Source of the DNA: JANQJA01 sp965267485
GTDB taxonomy: Bacteria; Pseudomonadota; Gammaproteobacteria; Pseudomonadales; Azotimanducaceae
Assembly: GCA_965267485.1 (NCBI GenBank)
Contig: OZ254080.1
Location: 930,001-994,000, forward strand
DNA: 64,000 nucleotides
Reading direction: 5' to 3'
Shown one piece after another: positions 15,850 through 23,888 of this stretch. Numbering within the stretch: position 1 is the stretch's first letter; the number at the start of each line of letters is the position of its first letter. Made by a program: the position numbers and the translations under genes. The notes under the pieces are model-generated. The model was not told the origin of the DNA. It searched no databases and saw only the letters and a list, made by a program, of their open reading frames with translations.

Positions 15850-16362
15850 ATGGCGACGGCTGGACTCGGCACCGCGGTGCTGACCATCTCTGATACCCGT
15901 ACCCCGGAAACAGACAAGTCCGGCGACTATCTCTGTGAGGCGCTGACGGGCGCTGGCCACCGCGTGGTGGATCGCAGGATCGTAATCGACGATCGATACC
16001 TGCTGCGTGCAGTGGTGTCAGCATGGATTGCCGACGAATCAGTGGAGGCGATCATTACCACCGGCGGCACCGGCTTCACCGGCCGCGATGCGACGCCGGA
16101 GGCCCTCTCGCCGCTGTTCGATGTGACCATCGAGGGCTTCGGTGAGATCTTTCGGCAGGTGTCGTTCGAGGAGATCGGCAACTCCACGATCCAGTCCCGT
16201 GCGATTGGCGGCATGGCAAACAATACGGTGATCTTCTGCCTGCCCGGATCGACCGGCGCCTGCAGGACCGGATGGGAGCGAATCCTCCGGGACCAACTCG
16301 ATGCGAGCCATCGCCCCTGCAATTTTGCAGAACTGATCAAGACCGGTACCCACGACCACTGA
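15850..16362 (+). CDS. moaB: Molybdenum cofactor biosynthesis protein MoaB
   Basis: The 170-residue protein has the length of E. coli MoaB. The molybdopterin-binding motif TTGGTGFTGRDATPEAL (about residues 60-77) and the C-terminal GSTGACRTGWERILRDQLD are characteristic. It belongs to the MogA/MoaB group that adenylates molybdopterin before metal insertion; some MoaB proteins are inactive, and activity here is not certain. AAGGAG lies before the ATG. The stop overlaps the start of moeA (TGATG). Confidence 0.9.
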   Translation: MATAGLGTAVLTISDTRTPETDKSGDYLCEALTGAGHRVVDRRIVIDDRYLLRAVVSAWIADESVEAIITTGGTGFTGRDATPEALSPLFDVTIEGFGEIFRQVSFEEIGNSTIQSRAIGGMANNTVIFCLPGSTGACRTGWERILRDQLDASHRPCNFAELIKTGTHDH

Positions 16363-17576
16363 TGAGCATGTCGCCCCTGCTGCCCGTCGATGATGTCATC
16401 TCGCGCCTCGTCGAACTGGCGACGCCGATCACTGAAACCGAATCGGTGCCGCTGACGGAAGGGCTGGGGCGCGTGCTGGCGGCCGATCTTCACTCGGCGG
16501 TGAATGTTCCGCCCGCGGCCAACAGCTCGATGGACGGCTATGCGGTATCGACCGCGGGCCAAGGCCTCGTCGAAGGTGAGGTGCTGCCCGTGAGTGACCG
16601 GATCGCCGCGGGCCACGTCGGTCATCCGCTGCAGCCAGGCACGGCGGCGAGGATTTTCACAGGCGCGCCGCTGCCGGAGGGGGCCGATGCGGTCGTCATT
16701 CAGGAAGACACCGAAACGCTGGACGAGAATCGCATTCGCGTGATGGCGGTGCCGCGGCCCGGCGAGAATGTGCGCCCGGCGGGGCAGGATATTCTCGCCG
16801 GGCGCCTGCTGCTCTCAAAGGGGCGAAGGCTGAGGCCCCAGGATCTGGCGCTCGCCGCGTCGGTTGGCGTGGATCGACTGACCGTGTACCGGCCGCTTCG
16901 CGTGGCGCTGATCTCCACCGGCGATGAACTCGTCGACCCGCCCGCGGCGCTGGCGCCGGGCCAGATCTACAACTCGAACCACTACGCGCTGATCGGTCTC
17001 GTGCAGGCGCTCGGCATGGAGGTGATCGACGCGGGTCTCGTGGCAGACGACTACGAGGCGACGCGGGCGGCGCTGGCGTCCGCCGCCGAGCGTGCGGACT
17101 GCATCATCAGCAGCGGGGGAGTCTCCGTTGGCGAGGAAGACCATGTGAGAGCCGCGCTCGAAGAACTCGGCGAACTGACGATGTGGCGCATTGCCATCAA
17201 ACCGGGCAAACCGCTTGCCTACGGCCGGGTGGGCAATACGCCGTTCTTCGGCCTGCCGGGCAACCCGGTGTCGACCTTTGTGACCTTCACGATGATCGCG
17301 ACACCCTGGCTCAGGAAGACGCAGGGCATGGCCGACGTCCTGCCGGCACATCTGTGGGCCACGGCCCGATTCGACATGCCGGCAGGCTCGCGCCGCGAAT
17401 ATGTGCGCGTGCAGGTTCAGGCAACGGTGGCCGGTGATCTTGAGGCCCACAGCTACCCGGAACAGGGCTCGGGAGTGATGTCTTCGGTGAGCTGGGCAAA
17501 CGCGTTGGCGGAAGTCGATATCGATCAGGAGGTGCGCTATGGTGATCGCCTCAGGATCTACTTGTTGAAGGACTAG
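16362..17576 (+). CDS. moeA: Molybdopterin molybdenumtransferase MoeA
   Basis: A 404-residue MoeA. Recognisable blocks are the N-terminal PAANSSMDGYAV, the GAPLPEGADAVVIQEDTE segment, the ISTGDELVDPP region with SGGVSVGEEDHV, and KPGKPLAYGRVGNTPFFGLPGNPVSTFVTF. MoeA inserts molybdate into adenylated molybdopterin. The start at 16362 overlaps the moaB stop; a second ATG two codons later is equally possible. No other cofactor genes are in the window, so this is a two-gene piece of the pathway. Confidence 0.93.
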   Translation: MSMSPLLPVDDVISRLVELATPITETESVPLTEGLGRVLAADLHSAVNVPPAANSSMDGYAVSTAGQGLVEGEVLPVSDRIAAGHVGHPLQPGTAARIFTGAPLPEGADAVVIQEDTETLDENRIRVMAVPRPGENVRPAGQDILAGRLLLSKGRRLRPQDLALAASVGVDRLTVYRPLRVALISTGDELVDPPAALAPGQIYNSNHYALIGLVQALGMEVIDAGLVADDYEATRAALASAAERADCIISSGGVSVGEEDHVRAALEELGELTMWRIAIKPGKPLAYGRVGNTPFFGLPGNPVSTFVTFTMIATPWLRKTQGMADVLPAHLWATARFDMPAGSRREYVRVQVQATVAGDLEAHSYPEQGSGVMSSVSWANALAEVDIDQEVRYGDRLRIYLLKD

Positions 17577-17584
17577 GCGCGGCC

Positions 17585-17767
17585 ATGGGCATCATGCTGC
17601 TCAGCATTTTCGGCTCCATCATTCTGGGGTGCGTGATCTGGCTCGTTATCGGTGAAAAGTTTCCGCCCGGTGACGAGATCAAGCTGCCACCCCTCAACAA
17701 TATCGTTATCTATTCGCTGATTGCGCTGGTGCCGGTTTACCTCTTTATCTTCTTCGTTATCGGCTGA
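17585..17767 (+). CDS. Small two-helix membrane protein
   Basis: A 60-residue protein with hydrophobic helices at about 4-22 and 40-58, joined by a polar loop (GEKFPPGDEIKLPPLNN). It lies eight bases behind moeA and its stop overlaps the start of the next methyltransferase gene (TGATG), so it looks like a real member of that message and not a chance frame. I do not recognise a family. Confidence 0.6.
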   Translation: MGIMLLSIFGSIILGCVIWLVIGEKFPPGDEIKLPPLNNIVIYSLIALVPVYLFIFFVIG

Positions 17768-18384
17768 TGCAGCTGCCGCTCGACATCGATACGGTCAAGG
17801 GATTCCTGGCGCCGGAAGAAGGAGAAGCGCTGTTCAATCTGGCGCTCGACGTTGCTGATATCGGCCCGTGCCTCGAAATCGGCAGCTATTGCGGCAAATC
17901 CACGGTCTATCTGGGTACGGCCTGCAAGCAGACCGGCAACACGCTCTTCGCGCTCGACCATCATCGTGGCTCCGAGGAACACCAGCCCGGTGAGGAATAT
18001 CATGACCCGGAACTGTTCGATCCTGCGCTGGGTGCCTTCGATACGTTCCGTGAATTCCGTCGCACGATGACCCGCGCGGACCTCGATGATCACGTGGTGC
18101 CCCTGGTGACTTCGTCAGCGGTGGCTGGCCGCCACTGGCAGACGCCGCTCGGCCTTGTCTTCATTGACGGCGGGCACAGCTTCGAGGCGGCAGAGACAGA
18201 TTATGTGACGTGGGCAGAAAAAGTGGCGCCAGGTGGAATCCTGGCCATTCATGACCTGTTCCCGAACCCGGAAGAAGGGGGGCAGGCTCCGATCACGATC
18301 TATCGACGCGGCGTTGATTCAGGGTTATTCGAGGTGTTGCCCGTAGTTGGCACGCTGGGTGTCCTTCGACGCAAGGACGGTTGA
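17767..18384 (+). CDS. Class I SAM-dependent methyltransferase (Methyltransf_24-like)
   Basis: A 205-residue Rossmann-fold methyltransferase. Motif I is CLEIGSYCGKSTVYLG (about residues 34-50), and the later motifs are LFALDHHRGS and GLVFIDGGHSFEAAETDYVTWAEKVAPGGILAIHD, as in the family that contains cephalosporin hydroxylase-like and macrocin-type O-methyltransferases. The substrate is unknown. Its 3' end overlaps the 3' end of the convergent toroid gene by 60 bases. A glycan or lipid role is suggested by the neighbouring glycosyltransferase set, but that set is on the other strand. Confidence 0.82.
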   Translation: MQLPLDIDTVKGFLAPEEGEALFNLALDVADIGPCLEIGSYCGKSTVYLGTACKQTGNTLFALDHHRGSEEHQPGEEYHDPELFDPALGAFDTFREFRRTMTRADLDDHVVPLVTSSAVAGRHWQTPLGLVFIDGGHSFEAAETDYVTWAEKVAPGGILAIHDLFPNPEEGGQAPITIYRRGVDSGLFEVLPVVGTLGVLRRKDG

Positions 18385-19407
18385 TTCCTGGCGGAAGAGG
18401 TGTGACGCCGCGGTCTTGTTGGAAAGCGCATCTGCGGCAAGGAGCACGGCGCCGGCGGTCCAGGTCGGTTTTTCTTCGGGCCACAGTGCCTTGTCGGGGA
18501 ACACATAACCCGTCCAGTAGGAACCGTCATCGTCGCGGAACTGGTGCAGCCAGCTGAACAGTTGCCGTGCCCGCGATTCTTCGCCCGCAGTCAACAGGGC
18601 CATCACCAGTTCGCAGGATTCGGCGACCGTGACCCAGGGTTCGTCGGTGACACAGCGGCTGCCGAGTTCCGGCACGACAAACTGGTTCCAGCGCGAGTGC
18701 AGGTGGTGCCGTGCCTGGCCTTCCTTGATGACGCCGGTGAGAACAGGGTAGAACCAGTCCATCGCGAAGCGGCTCTTGCTGTCCCAGGTGCGATCGAAGC
18801 ACTCCGGGTGATTGCGCAGCGCGTGGCGGAGCCGGGTTCGGGCAAGCGACCACTCGGGCACCTTGATCTCGAGCGTCGTCGCAATATTGAGCGCGCATTC
18901 AAGGCTCTTGTAGATGCTGCTGCACCCGGTGACCAGTGAATCCTCGCGAATGCCGTGGCGGGTATCCTCGCACCAGTAGATCTGACCCTGCGGCCCCTGC
19001 AGGCGCAGCACGAACTCCATGGCATTCTCGACGCAGGGCCAGAGTGCTTCGAGAAAATCGATGTCCCGGGTGACCAGGTAGTAATGCCAGACGCCGGTGG
19101 CGACGTAGGCGACGAAGTTGGTCTCGGCACGGGTGCCGTCCTCGACCTTGCCGTCGCGATAGGCGGCGAGCCAGGAGCCGTTGTCGAGCTGATTGTCGCG
19201 GAGCCAGTAGTAGGCGTGCCTGGCCTCATCGAGATGGCCGCCGATGGTCAGCCCCATGGCCGCTTCGACGTGATCCCACGGGTCCATGGGCCCGCCTTTG
19301 AACCAGGGCAGCGCCCCGTCGTTCTGTTGGACGCTCGCAATATAGTCGACGGTTTCCCGAAAGTATTCGTCCGGGAAGAAGCCCATGGATACGTAGAGCT
19401 TGGTCAT
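18325..19407 (-). CDS. Alpha/alpha-toroid protein (prenyltransferase- or glycosidase-like)
   Basis: The 360-residue protein is rich in repeated Trp/Asp/Gly-containing helical hairpins, for example VQQNDGALPWFKGGPMDPWDHVEAAMGL, WLRDNQLDNGSWLAAYRDG and QFRDDDGSYWTGYVFPDKALWPEEKPTWTAGA. This is the pattern of alpha/alpha-barrels such as terpene cyclase/prenyltransferase repeats and six-hairpin glycosidases. Catalytic residues cannot be assigned. Its start overlaps the stop of the methyltransferase gene upstream by four bases, and together with the GT4 gene these form one coupled unit. The start MTKLYVSMGFF at 19407 is favoured by that overlap. Confidence 0.7.
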   Translation of the reverse strand: MTKLYVSMGFFPDEYFRETVDYIASVQQNDGALPWFKGGPMDPWDHVEAAMGLTIGGHLDEARHAYYWLRDNQLDNGSWLAAYRDGKVEDGTRAETNFVAYVATGVWHYYLVTRDIDFLEALWPCVENAMEFVLRLQGPQGQIYWCEDTRHGIREDSLVTGCSSIYKSLECALNIATTLEIKVPEWSLARTRLRHALRNHPECFDRTWDSKSRFAMDWFYPVLTGVIKEGQARHHLHSRWNQFVVPELGSRCVTDEPWVTVAESCELVMALLTAGEESRARQLFSWLHQFRDDDGSYWTGYVFPDKALWPEEKPTWTAGAVLLAADALSNKTAASHLFRQESTVLASKDTQRANYGQHLE

Positions 19408-20129
19408 GCCGCTGCCTTGACGAAGTACATGACGACGCTTTTTCCCATGATCGGGTTGAGGAGCCACTCGAGCGAACGCGTGAGCCAGGGCCGCTTCATC
19501 AGATCCCAGACGAGGAACCGGTGATAGGCGCGAACGACGTTGGCTTCCTCTTCTCCTTCTTGTTTCCAGAACGCGCACTTCAGCCACCAGTAGGGGACGT
19601 GGAGTGCATGCGCCCAGTGTTTCCGATACCGGACGAAGCCCAGTGATTCAATGTCTTCTTGCAGGTGAGAGGCGTTGAAGATGCGTATGTGGCCACCTTC
19701 GACTTCATGATACTCATCTGAAAGCTGCCAGCAAACCCATTCCGGGAAGAAGCGCGGTACCGATACGCCGAAGATGCCCCCGGGTTTGAGCACGCGGTTG
19801 ATCTCCCTGAGAACGGCAAGGTAATCCGGAATGTGCTCGAGGACTTCCGAACAGATGACCTTGTCGAAATGGTTGTCGGCGAACGGGAGGAAGCGGCCGT
19901 CGCTGACGGAAAGGGTGAGGCTCTTGTTGCCGTTGTCCGGGTCTTCGAACTCACGGAACCGCTCACGCGTGGTGCCGAGATCGCGGGCGCTCATGTCGAT
20001 GCCGACGGAGGAGACGTCCTTCAGCAGATAGGCGGTAATGCAGTGACGTCCCTCGCCGCAGCCAAGGTCGAGAATGCTGTCGCCGTCTGTCAGGCGCAGG
20101 TCGTCGAAGTTGATCGTTTCCATCGCCAT
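19404..20129 (-). CDS. Class I SAM-dependent methyltransferase (Methyltransf_11-like)
   Basis: A 241-residue methyltransferase. Motif I is SILDLGCGEGRHCI (about residues 18-31), followed by VGIDMSARDL and the acidic-hydrophobic motif FDKVICSEVLEHIPDY with LREINRVLKPGGIFGVSVPRFFPEW. The C-terminal half carries aromatic-rich segments (HVPYWWLKCAFWKQEG) that may sit at the membrane. It lies between the GT4 and toroid genes, overlapping by one base (TGATG) and four bases respectively. The substrate is probably a product or acceptor of the glycosyltransferase, by context only. Confidence 0.85.
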   Translation of the reverse strand: MAMETINFDDLRLTDGDSILDLGCGEGRHCITAYLLKDVSSVGIDMSARDLGTTRERFREFEDPDNGNKSLTLSVSDGRFLPFADNHFDKVICSEVLEHIPDYLAVLREINRVLKPGGIFGVSVPRFFPEWVCWQLSDEYHEVEGGHIRIFNASHLQEDIESLGFVRYRKHWAHALHVPYWWLKCAFWKQEGEEEANVVRAYHRFLVWDLMKRPWLTRSLEWLLNPIMGKSVVMYFVKAAA

Positions 20130-21418
20130 CAGGCGGCCTCGTGTGCTGCGATGACGTCGCGGTACATCGCGACCATACGTTCGGCGGCGATTTGCCAGCT
20201 GAACTGCTGTTCGATGTGACGGCGGCCGGCGGCGCCGATCGCGGCGGCTTCATCGGGGTGTTCGAGAAGATACGTGATCTTCCCGGCGATGGCGGCTGCA
20301 TCCCGGACCTGCACGACAAGACCGGCATCGCCCACGACTTCGGGCAAGGCGCCGCCGTTGGTGGAGATCACCGGTACACCGCAGGCCATGGCCTCGCCCG
20401 CCGGAAAGCCGAAACCTTCGTAGATCGATGGCACAACGGCGATAGCCGCCTCGGCGTAGAGATCGGCGATCTCTGCGGTCTCGATGCCCGAGACGAAACG
20501 GAGCCGCTCGCGAATGCCGAGTTGATCGATCAGGCGGTCGGTCTCGCCGCCTTCCTTCAGCTTGCCCACGACCACGAGGTGGATGTCCGGGTAGGTCGAC
20601 TCGAGCTGCGCGATCGCTTCGAGCAGGTAGCGCAGCCCCTTGAGCGGCTGGTCGGCGCTGGCTGTTGCCATGATGCGAAACGGGATCTTGCTGACGTCCG
20701 GCTGCGGTGAGAACGTCTGTGTGTCGATGCCGTTGTGAATGACATGGAGTTCGCGCTGATCGAGCCCGAACGCGCGCGCAACGTCGGCAGCGGAAACATG
20801 CGAGACGGTAACGATGTGCTTGAGGCGCGAGACGACCTTGCGCTGCATGCCGATGAACGAGTGCCACCGCTTGATGAGCAGCCTCTCACGCCAGCCGGTT
20901 GCCGAGGCCAGCGCCAGTTCCCGGTCAGACGTGATCGGGTGATGCACCGTCGTCACGAGCGGATAGTCCCGCTGCAGGGCGAGCGTGCCATAGCAGAGAG
21001 ACTGGTTGTCGTGAATGATGTCGTAGGCGGGCTTCATCGCCCTGAAGTATTTCGTGAGGCGACGGCCAAACGTGTAGGGCTCCGGAAATCCGCCCGTCAG
21101 CATGTCGAAGTATTCGAACGTGTCGGTAAATGACTTCAGGTGCTTCCAACGCAGCGCCGTGACGTGGTTGGGCTCGTTGTACAGGTCGAGAGACGGCAGC
21201 TTGATGAGCCTGACACCCGGCACGAGGTGCGGGTAGGGCGGCCCCGAGATCACGTCCACGCGATGGCCTGCCTCGAGCAGCGCCTTTGACAGGTAGTGAA
21301 GGTAGATGCCCTGACCGCCACTGTAGGGATTGCTGCGATAGCCGAGCAGCGCGATGTTCAGCGGCGAGGTTTCTGCCTGGGTGGCGGGTCGTCGCTCCAC
21401 CGGGTCAGCGTCTAGCAT
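20129..21418 (-). CDS. Glycosyltransferase family 4 protein
   Basis: The 429-residue protein is a GT-B fold retaining glycosyltransferase. The N-terminal domain shows NPYSGGQGIYLHYLSKALLEAGH, and the donor-binding C-terminal domain shows HNGIDTQTFSP and the EX7E motif in PSIYEGFGFPAGEAMACGVPVISTNGGALPEVV. It uses a nucleotide-sugar donor; the acceptor is unknown. It heads a three-gene minus-strand unit with the methyltransferase and toroid genes. The first 18 residues are poorly conserved in style, so the true start may be slightly downstream. Confidence 0.87.
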   Translation of the reverse strand: MLDADPVERRPATQAETSPLNIALLGYRSNPYSGGQGIYLHYLSKALLEAGHRVDVISGPPYPHLVPGVRLIKLPSLDLYNEPNHVTALRWKHLKSFTDTFEYFDMLTGGFPEPYTFGRRLTKYFRAMKPAYDIIHDNQSLCYGTLALQRDYPLVTTVHHPITSDRELALASATGWRERLLIKRWHSFIGMQRKVVSRLKHIVTVSHVSAADVARAFGLDQRELHVIHNGIDTQTFSPQPDVSKIPFRIMATASADQPLKGLRYLLEAIAQLESTYPDIHLVVVGKLKEGGETDRLIDQLGIRERLRFVSGIETAEIADLYAEAAIAVVPSIYEGFGFPAGEAMACGVPVISTNGGALPEVVGDAGLVVQVRDAAAIAGKITYLLEHPDEAAAIGAAGRRHIEQQFSWQIAAERMVAMYRDVIAAHEAA

Positions 21419-21468
21419 GGCGAAAAAGCTGGGAGTTTAATGGCTCCCGGGCGACTTGCCAAACGGGG

Positions 21469-22422
21469 CTACTTGGGCTGGCTGATATCCGTGGCGCGGC
21501 GGCTGTTGCCGCGTTTCTCCCGGCGGGAGAGTTCGGTGACCTTGAATTCGCTGGGTGCATCCCGCCGTTCGGTGGTGCGGCGCTCGGGACCGTAGGCCGG
21601 TGCTTCGTGTTCTTCTGTGAAGACGTTGGCGTACAGCGTTGCAACCCAGATCTGGCCTTCCTGCGTGCGGCGCAGGAACCTGAGGCCCTCGGTGATAAAG
21701 GGGTTCACGACTTCCCAGAAGAACTTCGGGTAACCGGCGCGCAGGTCGGCGGCAGTCGTATAGCCCATCTTGGCGGCCTGGCCGGTTTCCTTGAATTCGG
21801 CAAAGAGCGCTGCGATCTTGCGGAAGTACTGTGGGTCGGCCAACTGGCCGATGAGGTCTGCCGCGCGCAGCAGGCCCGGGAAATCGGTGCTCTCCTGTGC
21901 GTCGTCCTCGTTCGGTACCGGGAAGCGCGTGCGCTCGATATTGTTCATCAGCATGTCGACGTCGAGCCATTCGTCGTTGGCGAATCGCTCCCCGATATAG
22001 AGCTTGCCGCGATCAACGTGGTAGGGCGTGAGGAATGCGTCGGTTGAACCCGCCGGCGGCGCGATGGTGTCGTACTGCTGGTTGATCGCGTAGCGCCCGT
22101 TGCGGTCGGCGCGGCAGATGCCGCGGACGTAGCCAATGTCGTGGTTCAGGAGCGAGACGACGAAGTGCACCCACTCCTTGGCCGAGACCCTGCCTTCAAT
22201 GAGTATCTTGCCGCGGAGGATCTCCATGCCCACTGCGGTGACCATGATTGTGTGGTTCACGTCATGATAGGGCGCGTCACTGTTCGCAATGATCTCGAGC
22301 GCGTTGCGGGCATTCGAGACGATCAGGTGGATATCCGTCTCATTGGTGCCGTACATGCGAATGTAGTTATCGACGAGATCATCGATGAAGCTCTCGATAA
22401 CGACAGAGGTTGGATTGAACAT
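21469..22422 (-). CDS. HD/phosphodiesterase-like metal-dependent phosphohydrolase
   Basis: A 317-residue protein with an HD-type metal site. The motifs are YHDVNH (H53, D54, H57), LLNHDIGY (H94, D95), a His at 135 and a distal Asp in LLRAADLIGQLADP (D189). Spacing and sequence recall class I 3',5'-cyclic-nucleotide phosphodiesterases (HNxxH, HD, then Asp) more than typical HD-GYP domains. The C-terminal tail of about 40 residues is Arg/Glu-rich and probably disordered. The start at 22422 is chosen for conservation; a longer frame is possible. It diverges from metR. The substrate is not proven; cyclic nucleotide turnover is inference. Confidence 0.72.
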   Translation of the reverse strand: MFNPTSVVIESFIDDLVDNYIRMYGTNETDIHLIVSNARNALEIIANSDAPYHDVNHTIMVTAVGMEILRGKILIEGRVSAKEWVHFVVSLLNHDIGYVRGICRADRNGRYAINQQYDTIAPPAGSTDAFLTPYHVDRGKLYIGERFANDEWLDVDMLMNNIERTRFPVPNEDDAQESTDFPGLLRAADLIGQLADPQYFRKIAALFAEFKETGQAAKMGYTTAADLRAGYPKFFWEVVNPFITEGLRFLRRTQEGQIWVATLYANVFTEEHEAPAYGPERRTTERRDAPSEFKVTELSRREKRGNSRRATDISQPK

Positions 22423-22578
22423 GTGAGGTCCGGACTGCACGGCGTTAATGGTTATTGTCAATTGTGAAGATGGCGAGTCAAGCTGATTTTTGGGTGGACG
22501 GCGCGGAATCCCGGACACAAGGACTTTTTCGGGGTAATCTGGTTAAATTAGCAATCTCAGTGAAGATGCCGGAATTCG

Positions 22579-22591
22579 TGAATTCCGTTCA
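22579..22591 (+). promoter_or_regulatory. MetR-type binding site before metR
   Basis: The sequence TGAATTCCGTTCA fits the TGAA-N5-TTCA pattern known for MetR sites in enterobacteria. It lies ten bases before the metR start, in the gap to the divergent HD gene, and would suit autoregulation. The match is exact for the half-sites, but the motif is short. Confidence 0.5.
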
Positions 22592-22600
22592 TGCGAAGGA

Positions 22601-23533
22601 ATGATTGAACTACGCCACCTGAAAACCCTGGTCGCATTGCGCGATACCGGGAGTCTCGTTGAAGCGGCAGATCGCCTGTATCTGACGCAGTCGGCGCTGT
22701 CGCACCAGATCAAGGATCTGGAGGATCGCCTCGATTGCCAGCTCTTTATCCGCAAGACCCGGCCGCCGCGGTTCACGAGCGCGGGCCGCCGTCTGTTGCA
22801 GCTTGCCGACGAGGTCATTCCGATGTTCAAGGCCACCGAGCGCGACATCGGGCGACTCGCGGGCGGCGAGGCCGGGCGGTTGCACATCTGTATCGAATGC
22901 CACAGCTGCTTCCAGTGGCTGGTGCCCTGCATCGATCGTTATCGCGGCAACTGGCCGGAAGTCGAGCTCGATCTGACGGGAGGATTCAACTTTGCGCCCC
23001 TGCCTGCACTCGTCAGGGGGGATCTGGATCTCGTGATCACATCAGACCCGCTGGATCTTGCCGGTGTGGAGTACGTACCCCTGTTTCGGTACGAGGCGAT
23101 GCTGGCGGTTTCGAAAGAGCACCGGCTGGCGAACCAGTCCTACGTCGTTCCGCAGGATCTCGAGGACGAGGTCCTCATCATCTACCCGGTGGAGCATGAC
23201 CGGCTGGATGTGTTCACGCGCTTTCTGGAGCCGGCCGACATTGAGCCGAAGCAGATCCGGACCGCGGAACTCACGCCGATGATGGTGCAGCTCGTGGCGA
23301 GCGGGCGCGGGGTGACGTGCCTGCCGAACTGGGCACTGACGGAATATCTGGAGAACCAGACGATCACGGCAACGAAGCTTGGCGAAGACGGCCTCTGGTG
23401 CACCCTCTATGCGGCAATCCGCGAAGACCAGCACGATGCGCCGTTCATGGAAGACTTTCTCGCCACCGCCACCGACACCTGCTTCAACACCCTCACCGGC
23501 ATCAAGCGCGTCCAGAAAGACCCATCCCCCTGA
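22601..23533 (+). CDS. metR: LysR-family methionine regulator MetR
   Basis: A 310-residue LysR-type regulator. The helix-turn-helix is in residues about 18-40 (SLVEAADRLYLTQSALSHQIKDLE). The stretch HICIECHSCFQWLVPCIDRY and the phrase GLWCTLYAAIRE are close to E. coli MetR, which responds to homocysteine and controls metE and related genes. No metE or metH is in the window; the divergent neighbour is an HD protein instead. The Shine-Dalgarno-like GAAGGA abuts the ATG with no spacer, which is odd. The C-terminus ends in Pro/Ser and runs directly into a repeat array. Confidence 0.92.
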   Translation: MIELRHLKTLVALRDTGSLVEAADRLYLTQSALSHQIKDLEDRLDCQLFIRKTRPPRFTSAGRRLLQLADEVIPMFKATERDIGRLAGGEAGRLHICIECHSCFQWLVPCIDRYRGNWPEVELDLTGGFNFAPLPALVRGDLDLVITSDPLDLAGVEYVPLFRYEAMLAVSKEHRLANQSYVVPQDLEDEVLIIYPVEHDRLDVFTRFLEPADIEPKQIRTAELTPMMVQLVASGRGVTCLPNWALTEYLENQTITATKLGEDGLWCTLYAAIREDQHDAPFMEDFLATATDTCFNTLTGIKRVQKDPSP

Positions 23534-23548
23534 CCCAGACTCCAGGGC

Positions 23549-23609
23549 GGGGTCAGACCCCAGTGCCACCCCGGGGTCAGACCCCAGTGCCACCCCGGGG
23601 TCTGACCCC
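23549..23609. repeat. GGGGTCAGACCCC repeat array, copy A
   Basis: Three 13-base units lie in tandem at 23549-23561, 23573-23585 and 23597-23609, separated by AGTGCCACCCC-type spacers. The core is a near-palindrome (GGGGTC A GACCCC); the third unit is in the opposite sense (GGGGTCTGACCCC). The array starts 15 bases after the metR stop. Related arrays occur at 32807, 53036 and 53586. The arrangement resembles REP-type extragenic palindromes. Confidence 0.85.
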
Positions 23610-23686
23610 GGCGTCTGTGGCGAGATGGGGTGTCGGGTTAGGGTAGATGCTGGGATAAATATTGGGATAAATGTTGGGGCGGAAAT

Positions 23687-23717
23687 AAAAAGCCCCGGGC
23701 TTTTGACACCCGGGGCT
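23687..23717 (-). terminator. Rho-independent terminator
   Basis: On the minus strand, a nine-base-pair stem AGCCCCGGG/CCCGGGGCT with a nine-base loop is followed by five T. It ends the candidate small RNA. Run-on from the oxidase gene upstream would also stop here. Confidence 0.85.
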
Positions 23718-23888
23718 CTGTCTGCGTCGGGGAGCGAACTCCGAACTAGCTAGGCTAACTCGGAGGCTCCCCCGATAGACTGACTATTGATGGGATCACC
23801 TCCTTTAACGCTCAGGGTGCCAATAGGCGTGCTGCGGAGGTTCCCCCTGGATAGAACAACCAGCACGTTGGTTCATCCAATCAAAGAC
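23687..23888 (-). ncRNA. Candidate structured small RNA, about 200 nt
   Basis: This non-coding stretch between metR and the oxidase gene reads on the minus strand as a compact RNA unit. A promoter-like pair lies at 23919-23924 (TTTACA) and 23895-23900 (TAAACT) with 18 bases between, giving a start near 23888. Then come a hairpin with arms CGTGCTG/CAGCACG (23828-23867), an AAAGGAGGTGATCCC segment (about 23793-23807) exactly complementary to the 16S rRNA 3' tail, a long hairpin at 23727-23775 (outer arms TCGGGG-G-GAGC/GCTCCCCGA, inner arms CTCCGA/TCGGAG), and a strong terminator. No ATG follows the Shine-Dalgarno-like run at a proper distance. I do not recognise a known RNA family. Confidence 0.55.

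Noticed and set aside
23793..23807. GGATCACCTCCTTTA resembling the 3' end of 16S rRNA
   Set aside because: There is no 16S sequence upstream on the plus strand. The match is explained as an extended Shine-Dalgarno-like segment on the minus strand within the candidate small RNA.
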